From assembly GCF_000264905.1 (NCBI RefSeq), contig NW_006763132.1, positions 1,548,514 to 1,612,513 of the forward strand: a DNA stretch of 64,000 nt. The letters run 5' to 3'. Below the pieces are notes generated by a model. The model saw only the letters and a program-made list of their open reading frames with translations, did no database searches and was not told the DNA's origin. Shown one piece after another: positions 23,052 to 35,298 of the stretch (its first letter is position 1; each line of letters begins with the position of its first letter). The DNA is from Stereum hirsutum FP-91666 SS1. Taxonomy: Eukaryota; Basidiomycota; Agaricomycetes; Russulales; Stereaceae. Made by a program: the position numbers and the translations under genes.

Positions 23052-23689
23052 GGGAGTCGCACGAAGAGGAAACCCTCCATTTCGCATCTCGCATCTCGCA
23101 TCTCTCAGTCTTGCTCTCTTCTCTGCTTTGCGGGACATTTGCATATAGGTTTTCGTATCTATTGGAAAGAGAATTAAACATGTACGAGACAGGTATCTCT
23201 GGCGATGAATGTACTGTATACGTAGGATTTATGGCTTTGTCCCTCGCGCGCGACTGTTAACTTACGTCAAGATAAACGTCGAAGATTGACGTGAGCAACT
23301 TGCAAGGCGACCTTATTGTGAGTGTACATACTGCCACATAGGCTCGTGTCGCCCCGGGAGTTTATAGCAGCATCGTGTTTTAGATATCTAAGTTTCGCGT
23401 GGAACAGGGGTGGCGCCAGCAGAGCACAATAACACCCGAACCCGACGGCGAACATATATGGGTCACCACACCATATAACTATGTTCCTCTGCAGAAGATT
23501 ATAATATTGATGCATTGCGTATGACAATGACAGTGCACAAAATACAACACGAATCAGCCCTTCGAGAGCAGTACAAGCAGAGTCATCGTCCCAGGCTCCA
23601 GCCGAATCAGTCATGAATGCGAAGTAGACGTAAAGTGTCAGTGAGAACTCGAGTTACAAAAGATACAGCAGTGGCTGGAGGATAGCAGT
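23052..23689. other. intergenic
   Basis: No supported gene is present. A short CGCATCT triplication lies just after the Hsp20-like stop (about 23080-23105). One 115-codon minus-strand frame is hydrophobic but has no recognisable family. Confidence 0.4.
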
Positions 23690-25841
23690 TCAAGAAGAGG
23701 TAGACGAGGGGCATTGAGACGCTGTGAGTGACTGCAAGAGATTGTGAAAGGTCGGAAGGAAGCTGCTCTGCGTAGATGATAGAGGTCCGGATGAAGTCTT
23801 CTCAGGTTGAGTTGGACGTATGCGAGCACGGCGAGTACTAAGTGGAGAGGCATTCGAGAAAGAGGCTTGGGGAAGATTAGGCGGTTCTGGGGCACAAGAA
23901 TTCATGGAAAACACAGGTGCGTCAGAGACAGGAGCGTTTACACTGGAGGCAGAAGGGTGACAAGGAGCAAGAGAAGAGTCGTCGTTGTGTGAAGCACGGT
24001 CGATGTGCAGACGTGTTTCCGCCGAGAAGTCGTTCGGAGCAGGAATTCTATGCGCCGCAGGTCGATGGTCATCTATGCATGGGCCGCAGGATAACTTCGA
24101 GGGTGAGTGAACGCGTTGTGGACCTTGTGCCGGTAGCAGCGTCTTTACCAAGGCGAGTTTACGGTCTCCCTTGGTGCTAATACGCAGGATGTTAACGACA
24201 GCGACGATAAAGGCAGTCGAAGGAAGACATACCGAGAGGTTCCCCATCTGCGTGCGATCATCTCCTCGTGTTCGTTGAGAGGAACGAATGTCAATGGTCT
24301 ATAGCCATTGCGTCTATGCGAAAATGCGCTGCTCGTTGACCCGGACTTTCCAGACACATTGGTTCGAGAACTTGTCTTCGATGACTTCCATGTCTCTTGT
24401 GGAACCGCCGTGACCGTACTGTCGTCGGACTTGGTTGACTGTATATCCGTAGGGTGGGTACTCGGAGAGCTCGATATATGCGTTCGTATTGTTCGTATTT
24501 CGCCCAAATTGTGTGCAATCATCTCGCTGAGAGGAATGAATGACAATGGCTTATAGCCATTGCGGCTACGCGAAAATACCTTGCTCGTAGACCCGGACTT
24601 TCCGGGCGCGTTGACTACCTTCGATGACTTCGAGGTGTCTTGTGGGATTGCGGTGACCGTATTGGATGTCGATTCCCCAAAGACGTCGCCGGACTTGGGT
24701 GACCGTCTATCCGTAGAGTTAGTACTCGGAGAGCTCGATATATGCGCTAGACGAGTGCGTTTTGTTCGTATTGCGCCAAAATCTGACGGGCCTCGTATGG
24801 TCTGAAAAGGCAAGGGTCGTCGAGTGGGTGTATGTGCGTCGTTCGATGGCGGGAGTTCAACACCGGAGAGTACTGCTGCCTCGAACATCCGTTGAGCAAG
24901 CGGCTTTGTTCGACGGTTCGGACGTCTACGTTTCTTGAGAGGAAGAATGGGAAGCTGATATCGATGGCGAAAAGAGCAGCAGTCAGTGAAAGCGCGGCTC
25001 AAGACATATATAGAGACCGACGGTGTCTGAAGTCACACCACTCATTTCCTGGGTATCATCTTCACCGGAGCCTGAGCCCATGGCAGCGTCGTCCGAGTTG
25101 AAGCCATTGGAGCCATGGTTGAGGTCGACTACAGCCCTTCGTTTCCGTTTCCCATAAGTCTTCGCATTATTGTGAGTCGATTTTAACTGGAGGAATGCCT
25201 CGATACTGAGCGGCACCTTCTCGTCGGAGGAGTTCGAAGACGGACTCGAGGTCGTCGCGTCAATGGTCTGGATGGGAGGAATCATGGTGAAGTCTCTAGT
25301 TGATTCAATGGTCGATTCGGGAACATCGATAGGCGGGGTGGTTGTATGTGGTTCATATATGACGGTCAAGTCGTCCGATAGTATGGTACGATCTTGAAAT
25401 CCTGGCCGTCGCCTTCTGCGTCGGATCTTGGCAGGCAAAGACACGCTCATCAATCCCGCAGAAGTGGAACATTACAAATATATCACTCACAGATACGGTG
25501 TCTGGCATGAAGGGGATTGACGTGCCGGCACCCTCGTCAAGCCCGGAGTATGTCATCTCTGAATCGGAGTCCATGTCACAGCAACCAGCGACCGTGCGTG
25601 ATCCAGACAACTATTGAGACAAAGAAGAGCCTCAGTCAAATATGACTCGCAATTTCAGGTGTAGTAACAAGTTATCCGAGACCTGCGCCTGTAAGCTGTA
25701 AGCAGGCGAGAGCAAGAGGGCGCGTGTGAACTTGGGCGAGTCGCGTTCGCGGAGAACTTGCATGTGTTCGGCGGAGTTACAGCGGAGTTTGAACACCCAG
25801 AACGCATCGAGTGCGGCGTTCATTCCAGGTTCGAACCGCAT
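23690..25841 (-). CDS. hypothetical disordered protein with internal duplication
   Basis: I do not recognise this protein. Spliced exons give MRFEPGMNAALDAFWVFKLR at the N-terminus (the only well-folded-looking part), then SGSRTVAGCCDMDSDSEM. Next come a basic block IRRRRRRPGF, a central KRRRAVVDLNHGSNGF-type patch (YGKRKRRAVVDLNHGSN), another basic patch LKKRRRPNRRTKPLAQRMF, and two copies of an about 85-residue repeat. A Ser/Pro-rich tail ends in CPSSTSS. The basic patches look like nuclear localisation signals. Introns were placed at about 25621-25680, 25443-25495, 24964-25048 and 24183-24230 because each restores the frame. A nuclear role is inference only. Exon borders are approximate. 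Confidence 0.6.
24252..24782 (-). repeat. in-frame tandem duplication, two units of about 260 bp
   Basis: Unit A covers about 24252-24511 and unit B about 24512-24782. At DNA level they share runs such as GACCCGGACTTTCC and TTCGATGACTTC. At protein level both units carry ISSSPST, SGKSGSTS, NGY(K/R)PL(S/T)F(I/V)PL and a Glu-Met-Ile-Ala end. The units have diverged by point changes and small indels of whole codons. Confidence 0.85.
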
Positions 25842-26445
25842 TCCTCTTGTACCAGAAGTAACAATGGTCTCAAATGTAGCTCTTTAATAGTGGACTGTGA
25901 ACTGGCACCCTACGTCGAATATTCCACGCCTCCGATCATTTGAGAACCTCGCTGCGGTGGGGAGCCTCCATCATCGCATTGTCCTTACGCCCAAACGGCC
26001 CAAACCCGAGGGAGACACATTCCCATGCCGGCCTAGCAGACCTTAGTCTGTAAATTAACTGCCAAGACTGTCTCTTTGAGGCCTTTGTTGTTTTGGATAT
26101 CTTTCAAGGTCTCCATGACAAGACACCTGGGCTGGCTCCGATCTCGGGTGTCCTGGAGTATTTCTTTTGGCACGCCCCAGACCCCTCGCTCCCTTTGACT
26201 TCCGTCCTTTGTCTGCTATCCGTTCATGTCATGGCAACCAGCTTCAGACCTTACTTCAGTGCCATCATTACATCATGACGTGCAGGTGTCTTCAAATTCA
26301 TGAACCGATCGCTACGACCTCACAGCGAGCGCAAGACAATATAAATATCGTTAGGTGAGATGCTCTTTGCTCCATAATCCCACCAATACTTCTCTAACCC
26401 TTTGACCACATCAGGGCCCGCTACCGTCATCTAATAATTGTGCCG
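25842..26445. promoter_or_regulatory. divergent intergenic region, hypothetical / zinc-finger gene
   Basis: This about 600-bp stretch lies between two divergent genes. I see no coding family; it is presumably promoter sequence. Confidence 0.4.
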
Positions 26446-27160
26446 ATGTCATCTCCGCCCTCTGAACCGGATTATCCAAGGGACTACCCATGCCCACACT
26501 GTCCTCTCGCTTTCGCCTACTATGCCAACTTGTTACGACATGATAACCTGACGCACCGCCCCGAAAAAGCCGAGAGGAGGTTCGCTATTCCCTGAACGAT
26601 ATCTCGGTCCCACCACACATATCTGATCGTATTTTTTCTTACCAGTAAACATACATGTTCCGTCTGCGGACACAAGACTGCCCAGCTCAGTAACCTCAAA
26701 ACCCACATGAGAACCCAGTGCGTAAATTCATCTCAGCCAAGTTGCTAGCCCAATACTAATCCAGTCATGCCTCGACAGCACCAACATACGGTTAGTGTGC
26801 CCCGTAGAAGAGTGTCAATGGACCTATATCGACCCCTCGAGAAAGACCCGTCATATGAAAAAAGTCCATGGGCACATACCTCATCACCGCGCAGGCTTCG
26901 ATGGTAGGGTGTTCACCAAGCCTGTGTCTTCTGCTTCAAGCTCTAAGCGTAGGAAACCGTCTTCCTCTGCTTCGAACAAAGACCATCCGGCATACAAGGC
27001 CCCGGTCACGTCCGACTCAGGGCAACAGTTCGCCTCTCTTGACACTCGCCCTCCTGTGACTTCTTTCCCACCACCAGTGTCTTCCTCAGCGGCGTCTATT
27101 ACGGACGGAAGGACCTCCCAGTCTGAGTTTGATCGAAGCAAGAAACAGCTCTTCGCATGA
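26446..27160 (+). CDS. small C2H2-type zinc-finger protein (three fingers)
   Basis: Three zinc fingers fill the N-terminal half. Finger 1 is CPHCPLAFAYYANLLRHDNLTH, given here as C-x2-C plus RHDNLTH. Finger 2 is CSVCGHKTAQLSNLKTHMRT. Finger 3 is CPVEECQWTYIDPSRKTRHM with C-x4-C and a closing His pair (H-x4-H). Intron 26580-26645 joins the first linker to SKHTCSVCG. The second intron (26722-26764, only 43 nt) is the only choice that leaves finger 3 in frame, and it makes the last ligand of finger 2 a Cys (H-x4-C). The tail is Ser/Pro-rich and disordered. It is probably a DNA-binding regulator; its targets are unknown. Confidence 0.75.
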
Positions 27161-27811
27161 TCAGAGCAGTCAGCCTTTGCTTGGAATGCTTATTCTTAGG
27201 ATCGACGCTCTTGCTCTGCTGTCCCTAATATCACCTCTCTCTCCTACACCAACCTATGCCCTATGCTGCACGACTTACGATTATGCCCCTTTACTTTATA
27301 ATATACCTTCAAGTTTCGTGTCCGCTCTGAAACTCTCAATTCAATATTCTTAGCTTTGTCAATCACTTCTGTCCCCACAAGTCCAGGTGCGCATGGTCTT
27401 CAATGCAAGGATAGAATTCACACTCGCATCTTGATGGCACAAGGCTTCCTACTTTTTCACTGATGTTCTGTGAGTAGGACATAGACAGCACATCCTGCCG
27501 CCGCTGGTGTGAGCATTGGTATGGTAACGGCCCTCTTTGGTGAAATGCTACCTTATGAGACAAAGAGGTCAACTGTACCAGTCACCGTGCCTTTTAACAT
27601 GTGTAGACTTCACACATGGCATGTAATTGGGCCACGATACCCCTGGAGAACCATCGCGATATGCGTACACGCAGCAGAGCGAGCGCGCCACCGTAAGTGT
27701 GACACAGGAAAACATATATACTTCCCTGCGTGGTATGAGATGCGAAATAAGTATCAACCAAGGATTCCAGCTTCCGTGCCTAGCTGCCGGTTCTCCTAGC
27801 CGACTCGTGGC
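27161..27811. other. intergenic
   Basis: The stretch is AT-richer than its neighbours, with no supported gene. It holds the 3' ends of the convergent zinc-finger and BTB genes. Confidence 0.4.
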
Positions 27812-29107
27812 CTACAACTCACTGATGCGATTCTTGCAGGCCGTTCTTCGACGTGAAATAAAATATCAGTAAGATAGGTACGCCGCATAAAAATGGCGAA
27901 GAAATCCGAGGAAACAACTCACAAGCGAGAAATATTCTCCCAGATGATTCCATATTTGAGTCCTCTCTGTATCAAAGACTGTGTTCATCCGAATTTTGCA
28001 AGTATCACAGCACCTTAAGTCCCCTGACCCCAAATCGTCTCTCGCATCCGTGATCCAACGCAGGGGATCGAACCCTTTGGTGATGTATCCGGGAAATTTG
28101 TTCGCAAAGCCGTGGATCCACTGTATCGTTCTGTCTAAGCACTCGAGACCCTCAGGGCATGGCAAAGGAGGGAGTCGAAGTAACAGTGATGGAAGATATG
28201 AGTCCCCTCCGGGATCGAATCTTCCCATCAGTCTCTTCTGCCCGTACAGGAGACATCGGAGTTCGTCTGCATGCAGAGGTGCAATGTTGAGAGATCTGTC
28301 GGTGCGCCAGGTGGTCAGACAAAGTTCATAGAACGCGGCAGGGAGGGCATTGTAAGCTCTGGATGCCACTGCGAGTCGTATAGCTTGTGCTGCATAACAC
28401 AAAGGACGAGCTGTTAGAGTCTTTAATAGAGGCGATGACAGAGAAGCATGAGCATACCGGGGTCTGGAGGGACAAAACGGCGTTCATTGATCATGGCAAC
28501 TCTCTTATCCCAGTCCCGCAGAGACGCAGGCCACGCCTTAGTGAGCGCGTCTGTCAAGATCCTCTGCAGGCTGGCGATTTCGTACTTGGTGGCGAGCAGT
28601 AACGCCCCAGCGATTTCATTCGGAATTCGATGGATCTCGGTCGGCTCCTGTAGTTCTCTGAGATACCGATAGGTTTCGCTGAAGAGAAACAATGAGCCGA
28701 CGGGCTGTGAAGGTGAACAACATGGCCTACGCTCCAAGAACAAACCTAGGGAAGTATAGAGCCTTCAAGAGGGATTCGACGTGTTCTACGGGGTCTGGCA
28801 ACTCCATCACGGGAATGTCTTCAAACGTCTCCGAGGCGGATTCGAACGAGCCCTGGTCCAAGCCGAAGAGGCTGCTGAAGACTGGAGAGTGCAATGCAAG
28901 AACTGACCGATGCACTCGGAAGAGCGTTTGTGTAGGAGGAAAAGGCGCATCTGTGGACTGGGGATTGGATGCACGAGAAAATTGGGAGACGGCGCGGATG
29001 ATGATATTCCCATCGTTCAACCACAATTCGGGATGCTTGACAACGTTTGTGGGAAACGTAGGGGATGTTACCGGAAGAGCCTGAGATGGTTCGGAAGTCA
29101 ATGCCAT
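27812..29107 (-). CDS. BTB/POZ domain protein, mushroom-type
   Basis: The BTB fold occupies the first about 110 residues: HPELWLNDGNIIIRA, TLFRVHRSVLALHSPVFSSLF and the dimer-forming VMELPDPVEHVESLLKALY. After the first intron comes SETYRYLRELQEPTEIHRIP, then NEIAGALLLATKYEIASLQR. A further intron joins PPDPAQAIRLAVASRAYNALP. The C-terminal half is alpha-helical with conserved Cys (CDTCKIRM). This is a large expanded family in Agaricomycetes with no known general function; an adaptor role is inferred from the BTB fold. The last exon (ending NRISEL) depends on an intron with donor GTGAGT; without it the frame would stop at 27866. Confidence 0.8.
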
Positions 29108-29431
29108 AGCGGCAGGATTATGTGGGTTTTACTGTAAACGTTGTAACGACGTTCGTGTGTGAACGGTACTGGAGAGCCATTAATCAAGACTATATAATCC
29201 CAGGAAATGCTCTCATTTTGGGATCCGGGTTCAATGAGGTCAGCTATGAGCGAGCTCGAGGTTCCTACGTCGGTGTGCAACGACGACGGTGTCGTCATCG
29301 GTAGATTATGTAAGTCCCTATGAAGATATCTACGGAGCAACTACTGTATTGTTGTACAACCTTTCTATGTTTACATTTACTCCTGCTCGATTCGTTGAAC
29401 TTCCCCGCCTGGCCGCACAACACCACCGCGC
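29108..29431. other. intergenic between BTB and MetRS genes
   Basis: This stretch is presumably the BTB promoter and the MetRS 3' region. I recognise no element. Confidence 0.4.
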
Positions 29432-32296
29432 TCACTTCGACAGGGCCGCCAACTCCTCTTTCATTTTCTTCAGCTCCGTTATGGCATTCGTGATCTCCTG
29501 CTCCAACTCCGGCGTCTTTGGTGTCTTCCCCTTCAACGCTCTTACGACCTCTCCCTGCTCCGCGATTTTAGCCTCCCAAGCAAGCACCTCAGCAGACTTC
29601 GGACCAGCACTATCCTCTCCAGTCGCAGCAGCTGCCTTCTGGGCCGCCTTCTTCTGTGCCGCCGCCTTTTTCTTCGACATCGCAGGCGCAACATGTGTCT
29701 CATCCGCGTTGGCCGCCACAGCAGGTTTCGACCCAGCAAACTTATCTCTCCAAATATCCGCCATCTTCTCTTCGATCTTCTTAAACAAATGCTCCGGCTT
29801 TCCGATGTGATGTCCAGCCAAGATATCGATGGAGAGCTCCTTCGGCACCGTCCTCGCGGGCGCATTCAGCTGCGCGAGGATAGCGTCGGACGTAGCGGGC
29901 ATGAAGGGGTAAACCAGAGCTGAGAGGACGTAGATCAAGTTCGCAGCTCTTGTCACGACCTGAGCGCAGCGACCTGGGTTCTCTGCCATCAAAGCTTTGT
30001 TCAGTCCCGAGGCTTGGAGGTAGGAGTTGCCGCAGGCGGAGAGACGCATGACGGTATGGAGACCCTCACGGAGTTCGACGCCGTCCATCTTGTCGGTGTA
30101 ATCTTTGATGATACGGTTCGCCTCGGATATGAATTCGGCGTCGATGGGGTCGTTGAGGGAAAGCGGGCCGGGGACATCGGGACCTTCTGGGATGACGCCG
30201 TCGTACTGAGAGGCGATGAACTTCAGAGCCCGATTGACGAAGTTTCCGAAGCTATAGTACGATAATCAGTTGATGTTATAGTCAGATATAGGAAGCAACA
30301 AACTTGTTCAGGAGCACGTTGTTGTTGGCGGAGATCTGTTGATAATAGCGTGAGTTGTCTTGACTGGCATCCTGCTTGAGCTATCACTCACACAATCAGC
30401 CCACGAGAACATGGCATCTGCAGTTTCTGGCCGTGTCGACAGGAGGTAATATCTCCACACTGACGACGGTAGACCGGTCTCCTTCGCAGCCGGACCAAAC
30501 ACACCACGATTATGACTCTTTGAGAACTTGCCGCCCTCGTAGTTGAGATACTCTGAGCATGCATGAAGGCCGTCAACAAAGGTGAAGAGAAAAAAAAAAG
30601 TGAATAGAACGCACCCGTGGTAGAAAGATGGTGCAACATGGTCCATGGTCGTCCGTCACCGAGTTGGATGCATGGGAAGAACACGGTGTGGAAGTAGACG
30701 TTGTCCTTGCCCATGAACTGATAAAGACGGACGTTCTCCGGGTTGAACCACCATTTCTTCCAGTCAGGTGTCAGGTTTGCGGTTATACTAGGATATCCAA
30801 TAGGGGCATCAAACTAAAAAATCGCGTGAGTAGTGACCAAGGGCTTAGCGCGCTAAAACATACCCAGACGTCTGATCAATCAAGAATGAGCACGCTGAAA
30901 ACTGGCGAAAGGGACGTATAGAATCTTACTCACAGAGCACCTTGCCCTTCATCCCCTGATCGTCTACACCCTCTGCAGTCGGCACTGGCACTCCCCATTG
31001 AAGGTCTCGTGTAACTGGGCTCGGTCTGAGCCCGGACTTGATCCTAGCATCTACCAACTGCCCCTCCTTGTTGATGACGGCGTTCGGGGACCATTTCCCG
31101 GCTGCATACGATTTCTTGATCCACTCCTCCGTTTTTGGCTGGATGGCGTCGAGCCTGACATACATGTGCGCAGACGACCTGGACACGACCTTGTGCGTCT
31201 TGTCAACGAGACAGCGAGGGTTGATGAGTTCGATGGCGTCGATTGTGCGACCACAAGTGTCGCATTGATCTCCACGGGCATCCTGCATGATGAGGTGAAT
31301 TAGCAGCGAATTACGCACACAAGGCGGTTCTTTTGCGCACGTCAGAATTACAATGTGGGCAGGTACCCTCCACGAAACGGTCGGCCAAGAATCTGTTTGG
31401 AGGAAGGCCACCGTAAGCTGCGTGCGTTCTCGTTAGTATACGACGATGTCGCACTTTTCACATCCTGCACAGTAAGTCTGTTCCTTCGTCTGCTTTACCA
31501 AACAGTCGTTCTTCGCGAGGTTGAGATACACCTCTTGACAGATCCTGTTCTGATGCATGAGCACCATGCCGCTCAGTTCAAGTGGTCACATACTCTGTGT
31601 GCAGTGGCGTCGAGGTCCGCCCAAAGTAATCAAAGCTGATGCAAAAGTCAACATACGTTATTCCGGTTTATAGGTCGACAAATAGAAGTCGACGCACCCA
31701 ATGTCAAACCATTTATAAGTTTCTTTGTGCAGCTCATGGTACTTGTCGCACAGCTCCCGGGGTGTGATGCCTTCCTTCAAAGCCTGGGTCTCGCTAGCCG
31801 TCCCGTACTCATCAGTTCCGCAAATGTACAACGTTCTCCGGTTTCGTGTCCCTGAACAAGATCTCGTTCGTCACGGCCCGCTGGGAGAGAGCAGTCATGT
31901 GTTCCACTTACGGGAATATCTGTGCCAGCAACAGTAAATTTGATCAATCTCGGAGCACGGAAAATTTGTGCAGATAGTAACGCACCGGCTGTAGACGTCC
32001 GCACTGAGGGTACTCCCGATGATGTTCCCTACACACCCCTCTCTCAGACTGGTGCGCCCCATAGCGAAGCGTCCATGAATTCGTACGTACCCAGATGAGG
32101 GACGTTGTTGCAATACGGCAAGGCAGACGTGATCAAGACGTTTTCCTCGCCCTCCTTTGGCAGTCTGATAAATCGAAAACCTCTGGTCATGTTTGTAAAC
32201 AAATCAAAAGCATTGAACAAGCGTACGCTACAGCCTGGCCCGGATCCGGAACCTGCCTGAGCAAACCATCGGCGGAACGAATGTTTTGTTGTGCCA
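29432..32296 (-). CDS. MES1: methionyl-tRNA synthetase, cytosolic type, with WHEP-like tail
   Basis: This class I synthetase charges tRNA-Met. The N-terminus is short ([20 protein letters not shown]) and splices straight into [20 protein letters not shown], with HLGN standing for the HIGH motif. Other landmarks are [15 protein letters not shown], the [25 protein letters not shown] exons, a zinc-knuckle-like CDTCGRTID (31240-31270), and [12 protein letters not shown] for KMSKS (about 30500). The helical anticodon-binding domain follows ([19 protein letters not shown]). The last about 60 residues, [20 protein letters not shown] onward, resemble a WHEP-TRS helical hairpin. The N-terminal GST-like domain of yeast Mes1 is missing. 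About ten introns; some internal borders were not fixed. The gene is divergent from the SDR gene across 1.5 kb. Confidence 0.9.
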
Positions 32297-33772
32297 TTGT
32301 GGCGAAGGGCTTGTTGGCCGAGAGGAAAGATTTGAAACGGGTTCTATGATACAACGGCGGGCGAGAGAGGACGAGCCGATACAGGTTTGCGAGGCCTCTA
32401 GGTTGACTTATGGTAAATCGATGGGGGGATGGCGCTAGCTGGCGTGGCGCCGTCCGATGTTGTGTGAGTCACTTTCGTTTCTCAAGAAACCTCTGTCGCT
32501 GAACGGATCTCCTTTCGAGATAAGATAAGATCGCGTCTTGGTTCTTTCGAATTGAAGTTCGCGCCACACCGTACGCCACATTAAGTAACAGTCCGTACGT
32601 CGCGAGAACTATACATCCCGACGGTCTTTCTCGTTCGGTAATTTGTGACCTTGGTACATACAGCGACGCGGTACGCGCGTTTCACAATGAAGGATGCTCT
32701 GTCCTGCCTAGACATAAGGGGACCTTAGACAGATTCCAAAAATGTTAGTACAAAAACATGGAGGCTAGACAGTTACTACAGACATGCATCAGTGCCCACA
32801 ATCCTATTTTTCTACCACCAGAGAGCAAATTTATCTGACCAAAATAATGCGAGATCCGGCACAACAATTCATATATATTCTGCGCCATCAGAAGTGAGGA
32901 TAATGGAAAATCTACAGTGAGCGGGACACCGAATTGAAGATTAAGTGGACTGACAACTGTAGTAGCGTCCGGCGCAGCATCCCAACGAGCATGAATGCAC
33001 CGCGCCAGCTATGATCATGATGGTATTCACCGATGATAGTGGTGAATTGAGCCGCTATAAGTATGGCGTAAGCGGGCGTTGGCTTGTTTGAAAAGGCTGG
33101 CGAGAACGACGAATTCGTTCTATGTGGTGAAGACCGCGAGGTGGAAATGGGGTGAAGATGCGTCCAAACGAGGTGCTCAAAAACTGGTCGAGAGAAACGC
33201 CACAGCGATCTGAGCTAGGTCAAGTTACGCCACTCCGAATTTCCGGCGGATCACGGAAGAGAGGACATCAAATGTTCGTCGCGCCCTGAAGCAGCAGAGC
33301 GCACCGCGATCAGAGCAACGGACCTCCTGACCATGTACCAGCTGAGCGCCTCCTGACCATATCTCATATATCTCTTGAGCTTGGCCGGTAAGATGGGCAC
33401 GGTAAGAGGCGAGGCTGCGGTGAATTGAGTGCGATATCCTCTTCCCAAGTATGCTTGGAATGTGCAGGGAAAAGTGGCCGGAGGTGGTCACTGGTCACGA
33501 TCATCTGAACTGGCGGTGCGTATCAGATATCCTCTGTCTCCTGTGGCATGGGAGACGATGACCTCACCCATCACAAGGACAAAAATAGCGCGGAACTTAA
33601 ATTCAAGATCGAATAGGTATAATTATAATGTAACTCCAGGCGGGAAACACGCTCTCAGACGCATTCGCATACCCTCCCGCTCTTTCCTACGAGCTGAAAG
33701 TATACTTTCACCCACGAACAATCCACAAAGCGCCATCGACTTCGAATTTATAGAGACTCACCCGCAAACAAT
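32297..33772. promoter_or_regulatory. long divergent intergenic region, MetRS / SDR
   Basis: This about 1.5-kb stretch has no supportable gene on either strand. Short frames near 33225-33490 and 33429-33812 show no family resemblance. It presumably holds the promoters of both flanking genes. Confidence 0.45.
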
Positions 33773-35298
33773 ATGTCGATGCACAGGTCCTTGCTGCACT
33801 CTCGTGTCTTGACAACCGCGAAAGCGTACCGGCCCTTATCGCGCACCTCTCACCTCGCCCGGTCATTCAGCACCACCTCCCCCACACTGGTCGACACCAC
33901 CAAAGGCACTCTCCCCATCCAATCCACATCCCCGTACGACCCTATCGGGGTCAACGCCGCCCTCGCCTATGTTTCTGAACCGAGTAGCGCCACATTCGCA
34001 CCACGTTCCAAGCTATCGGACGAATTTTCTCTAGCAGACCGCGTCGCACTCGTCACTGGTGCAAACCGCGGTCTTGGCCTCGAGATGGCGCTGACGCTGT
34101 CAGAGGCAGGGGCTAGAGCGGTTTACTGCCTTGATTTACCGGAGAAACCGGGCGAAGAATGGGAGGCGGTGAAACGCTACGTGGAGGAGATGAGTAAGAA
34201 GGAAGGCCGAGAGGGGCGAGTCGAGTATATCTCTACGGATGTGACGGACCAGAAGAAGATGTGGGCGGCGGGGGAGATGATTGCTGCAAAGGAGGGCAGG
34301 TTGGATGTCGGTATCGCGGCCGCAGGAATATTGAGAGATAACACGGATTGTTTGGAATATCCTGCACAGGACTTCAAGAGAGTGAGTACCAAGATTAAGT
34401 CAGGGCAGGGGGGTTGCTGATCATTACCTACCCTCAGGTGCATGACGTGAATGTGAACGGTGTATTGTTCACGGCCCAGGCCGTGGGCAGACAGATGGTG
34501 AAGTTCGGTACTCCAGGCAGCATAATTCTGATAGCGTCGATGAGCGGGAGTATCACGAATAAGGTGCGTAGGCCGTCTACGTTCTGGACCATGGCAACGA
34601 ACGAGGCGCTGACACTGGCACTCGTTCATAACCTTGCCATTCCTGAACTTTCGATCATTCGCAGGACCAAGCATGGGTTTCGTACAACTCGAGCAAGAGT
34701 GCAGTGCTGCAGATGGCTCGAAGCATGGCCTGTGAGCTCGGACCGAAGAAGATCCGAGTGAACGCTCTGTCGCCAGGGTACATCTATACGGCGTGAGTGA
34801 TCTAATTTTCTTTGAGTTCAGGAGATGCGGAAGAGCCATGGAAAAGATCCGCTGGAGGGTCTATAGGCCTTGCATTTACCTGCAAGAGAGCCACTCTGAC
34901 CGTATTTTTCTTTGGTCGATAGAATGACGAAGGCCTATCTCGACAAACAGGTGAGCAATGTTGCACGTGGCTGCACTTGGAGACAAACACTGACGACTTT
35001 ACCTTCATTATCGGTGAAATAATCCATGAACGTGTAAAAATTGAAACACGGACATGAACTTGAAGCCCCACCTTCTAGAGAAGTGGTCATCGCTGAACCC
35101 AATGGGAAGAATTGGACGGCCTGATGAATTGCGGGGAGTGACTGCCTGGCTCGCGTCTGACGCATCTACGTTCTGTACAGGATCCGAGTGAGTGATTCAC
35201 TTTGATTTTCCGTGCAGCATTCGTTCCAGCTAGACAAACCACTGATGTGCGATGATGTCAACAGCATACAGGTCAGTGGAGGGCACCAAGCGTGGTGA
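33773..35298 (+). CDS. short-chain dehydrogenase/reductase with predicted mitochondrial presequence
   Basis: This is a classical SDR with a Rossmann fold and NAD(P) cofactor. VALVTGANRGLGLEMALTLS is the glycine-rich TGxxxGxG motif (34046-34100). VGIAAAGILRD replaces the usual NNAG as AAAG. IASMSGSITNK supplies the catalytic Ser, and after an intron QAWVSYNSSKSAVLQMARS supplies YxxxK. The C-terminus is GSDIQVSGGHQAW. The closest pattern is the D-arabinitol/mannitol dehydrogenase group. The first about 35 residues are Arg/Ser-rich without acids (MSMHRSLLHSRVLTTAKAYR), typical of a mitochondrial targeting sequence. The second ATG at 33779 is an alternative start. Substrate is not determined by sequence. 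Confidence 0.85.

Noticed and set aside
23267..23614. 115-codon hydrophobic frame on the minus strand
   Set aside because: No family resemblance, no start context or intron pattern, and it lies in a probable 3' region. I could not support it as a gene.
28065..28085. GGGATCGAACCC, resembling a tRNA T-arm
   Set aside because: It lies inside a coding exon of the BTB gene and has no matching acceptor stem or A box.
29289..29810. 173-codon plus-strand frame with a Ser/Ala-rich product
   Set aside because: It is the antisense shadow of the MetRS C-terminal exon.
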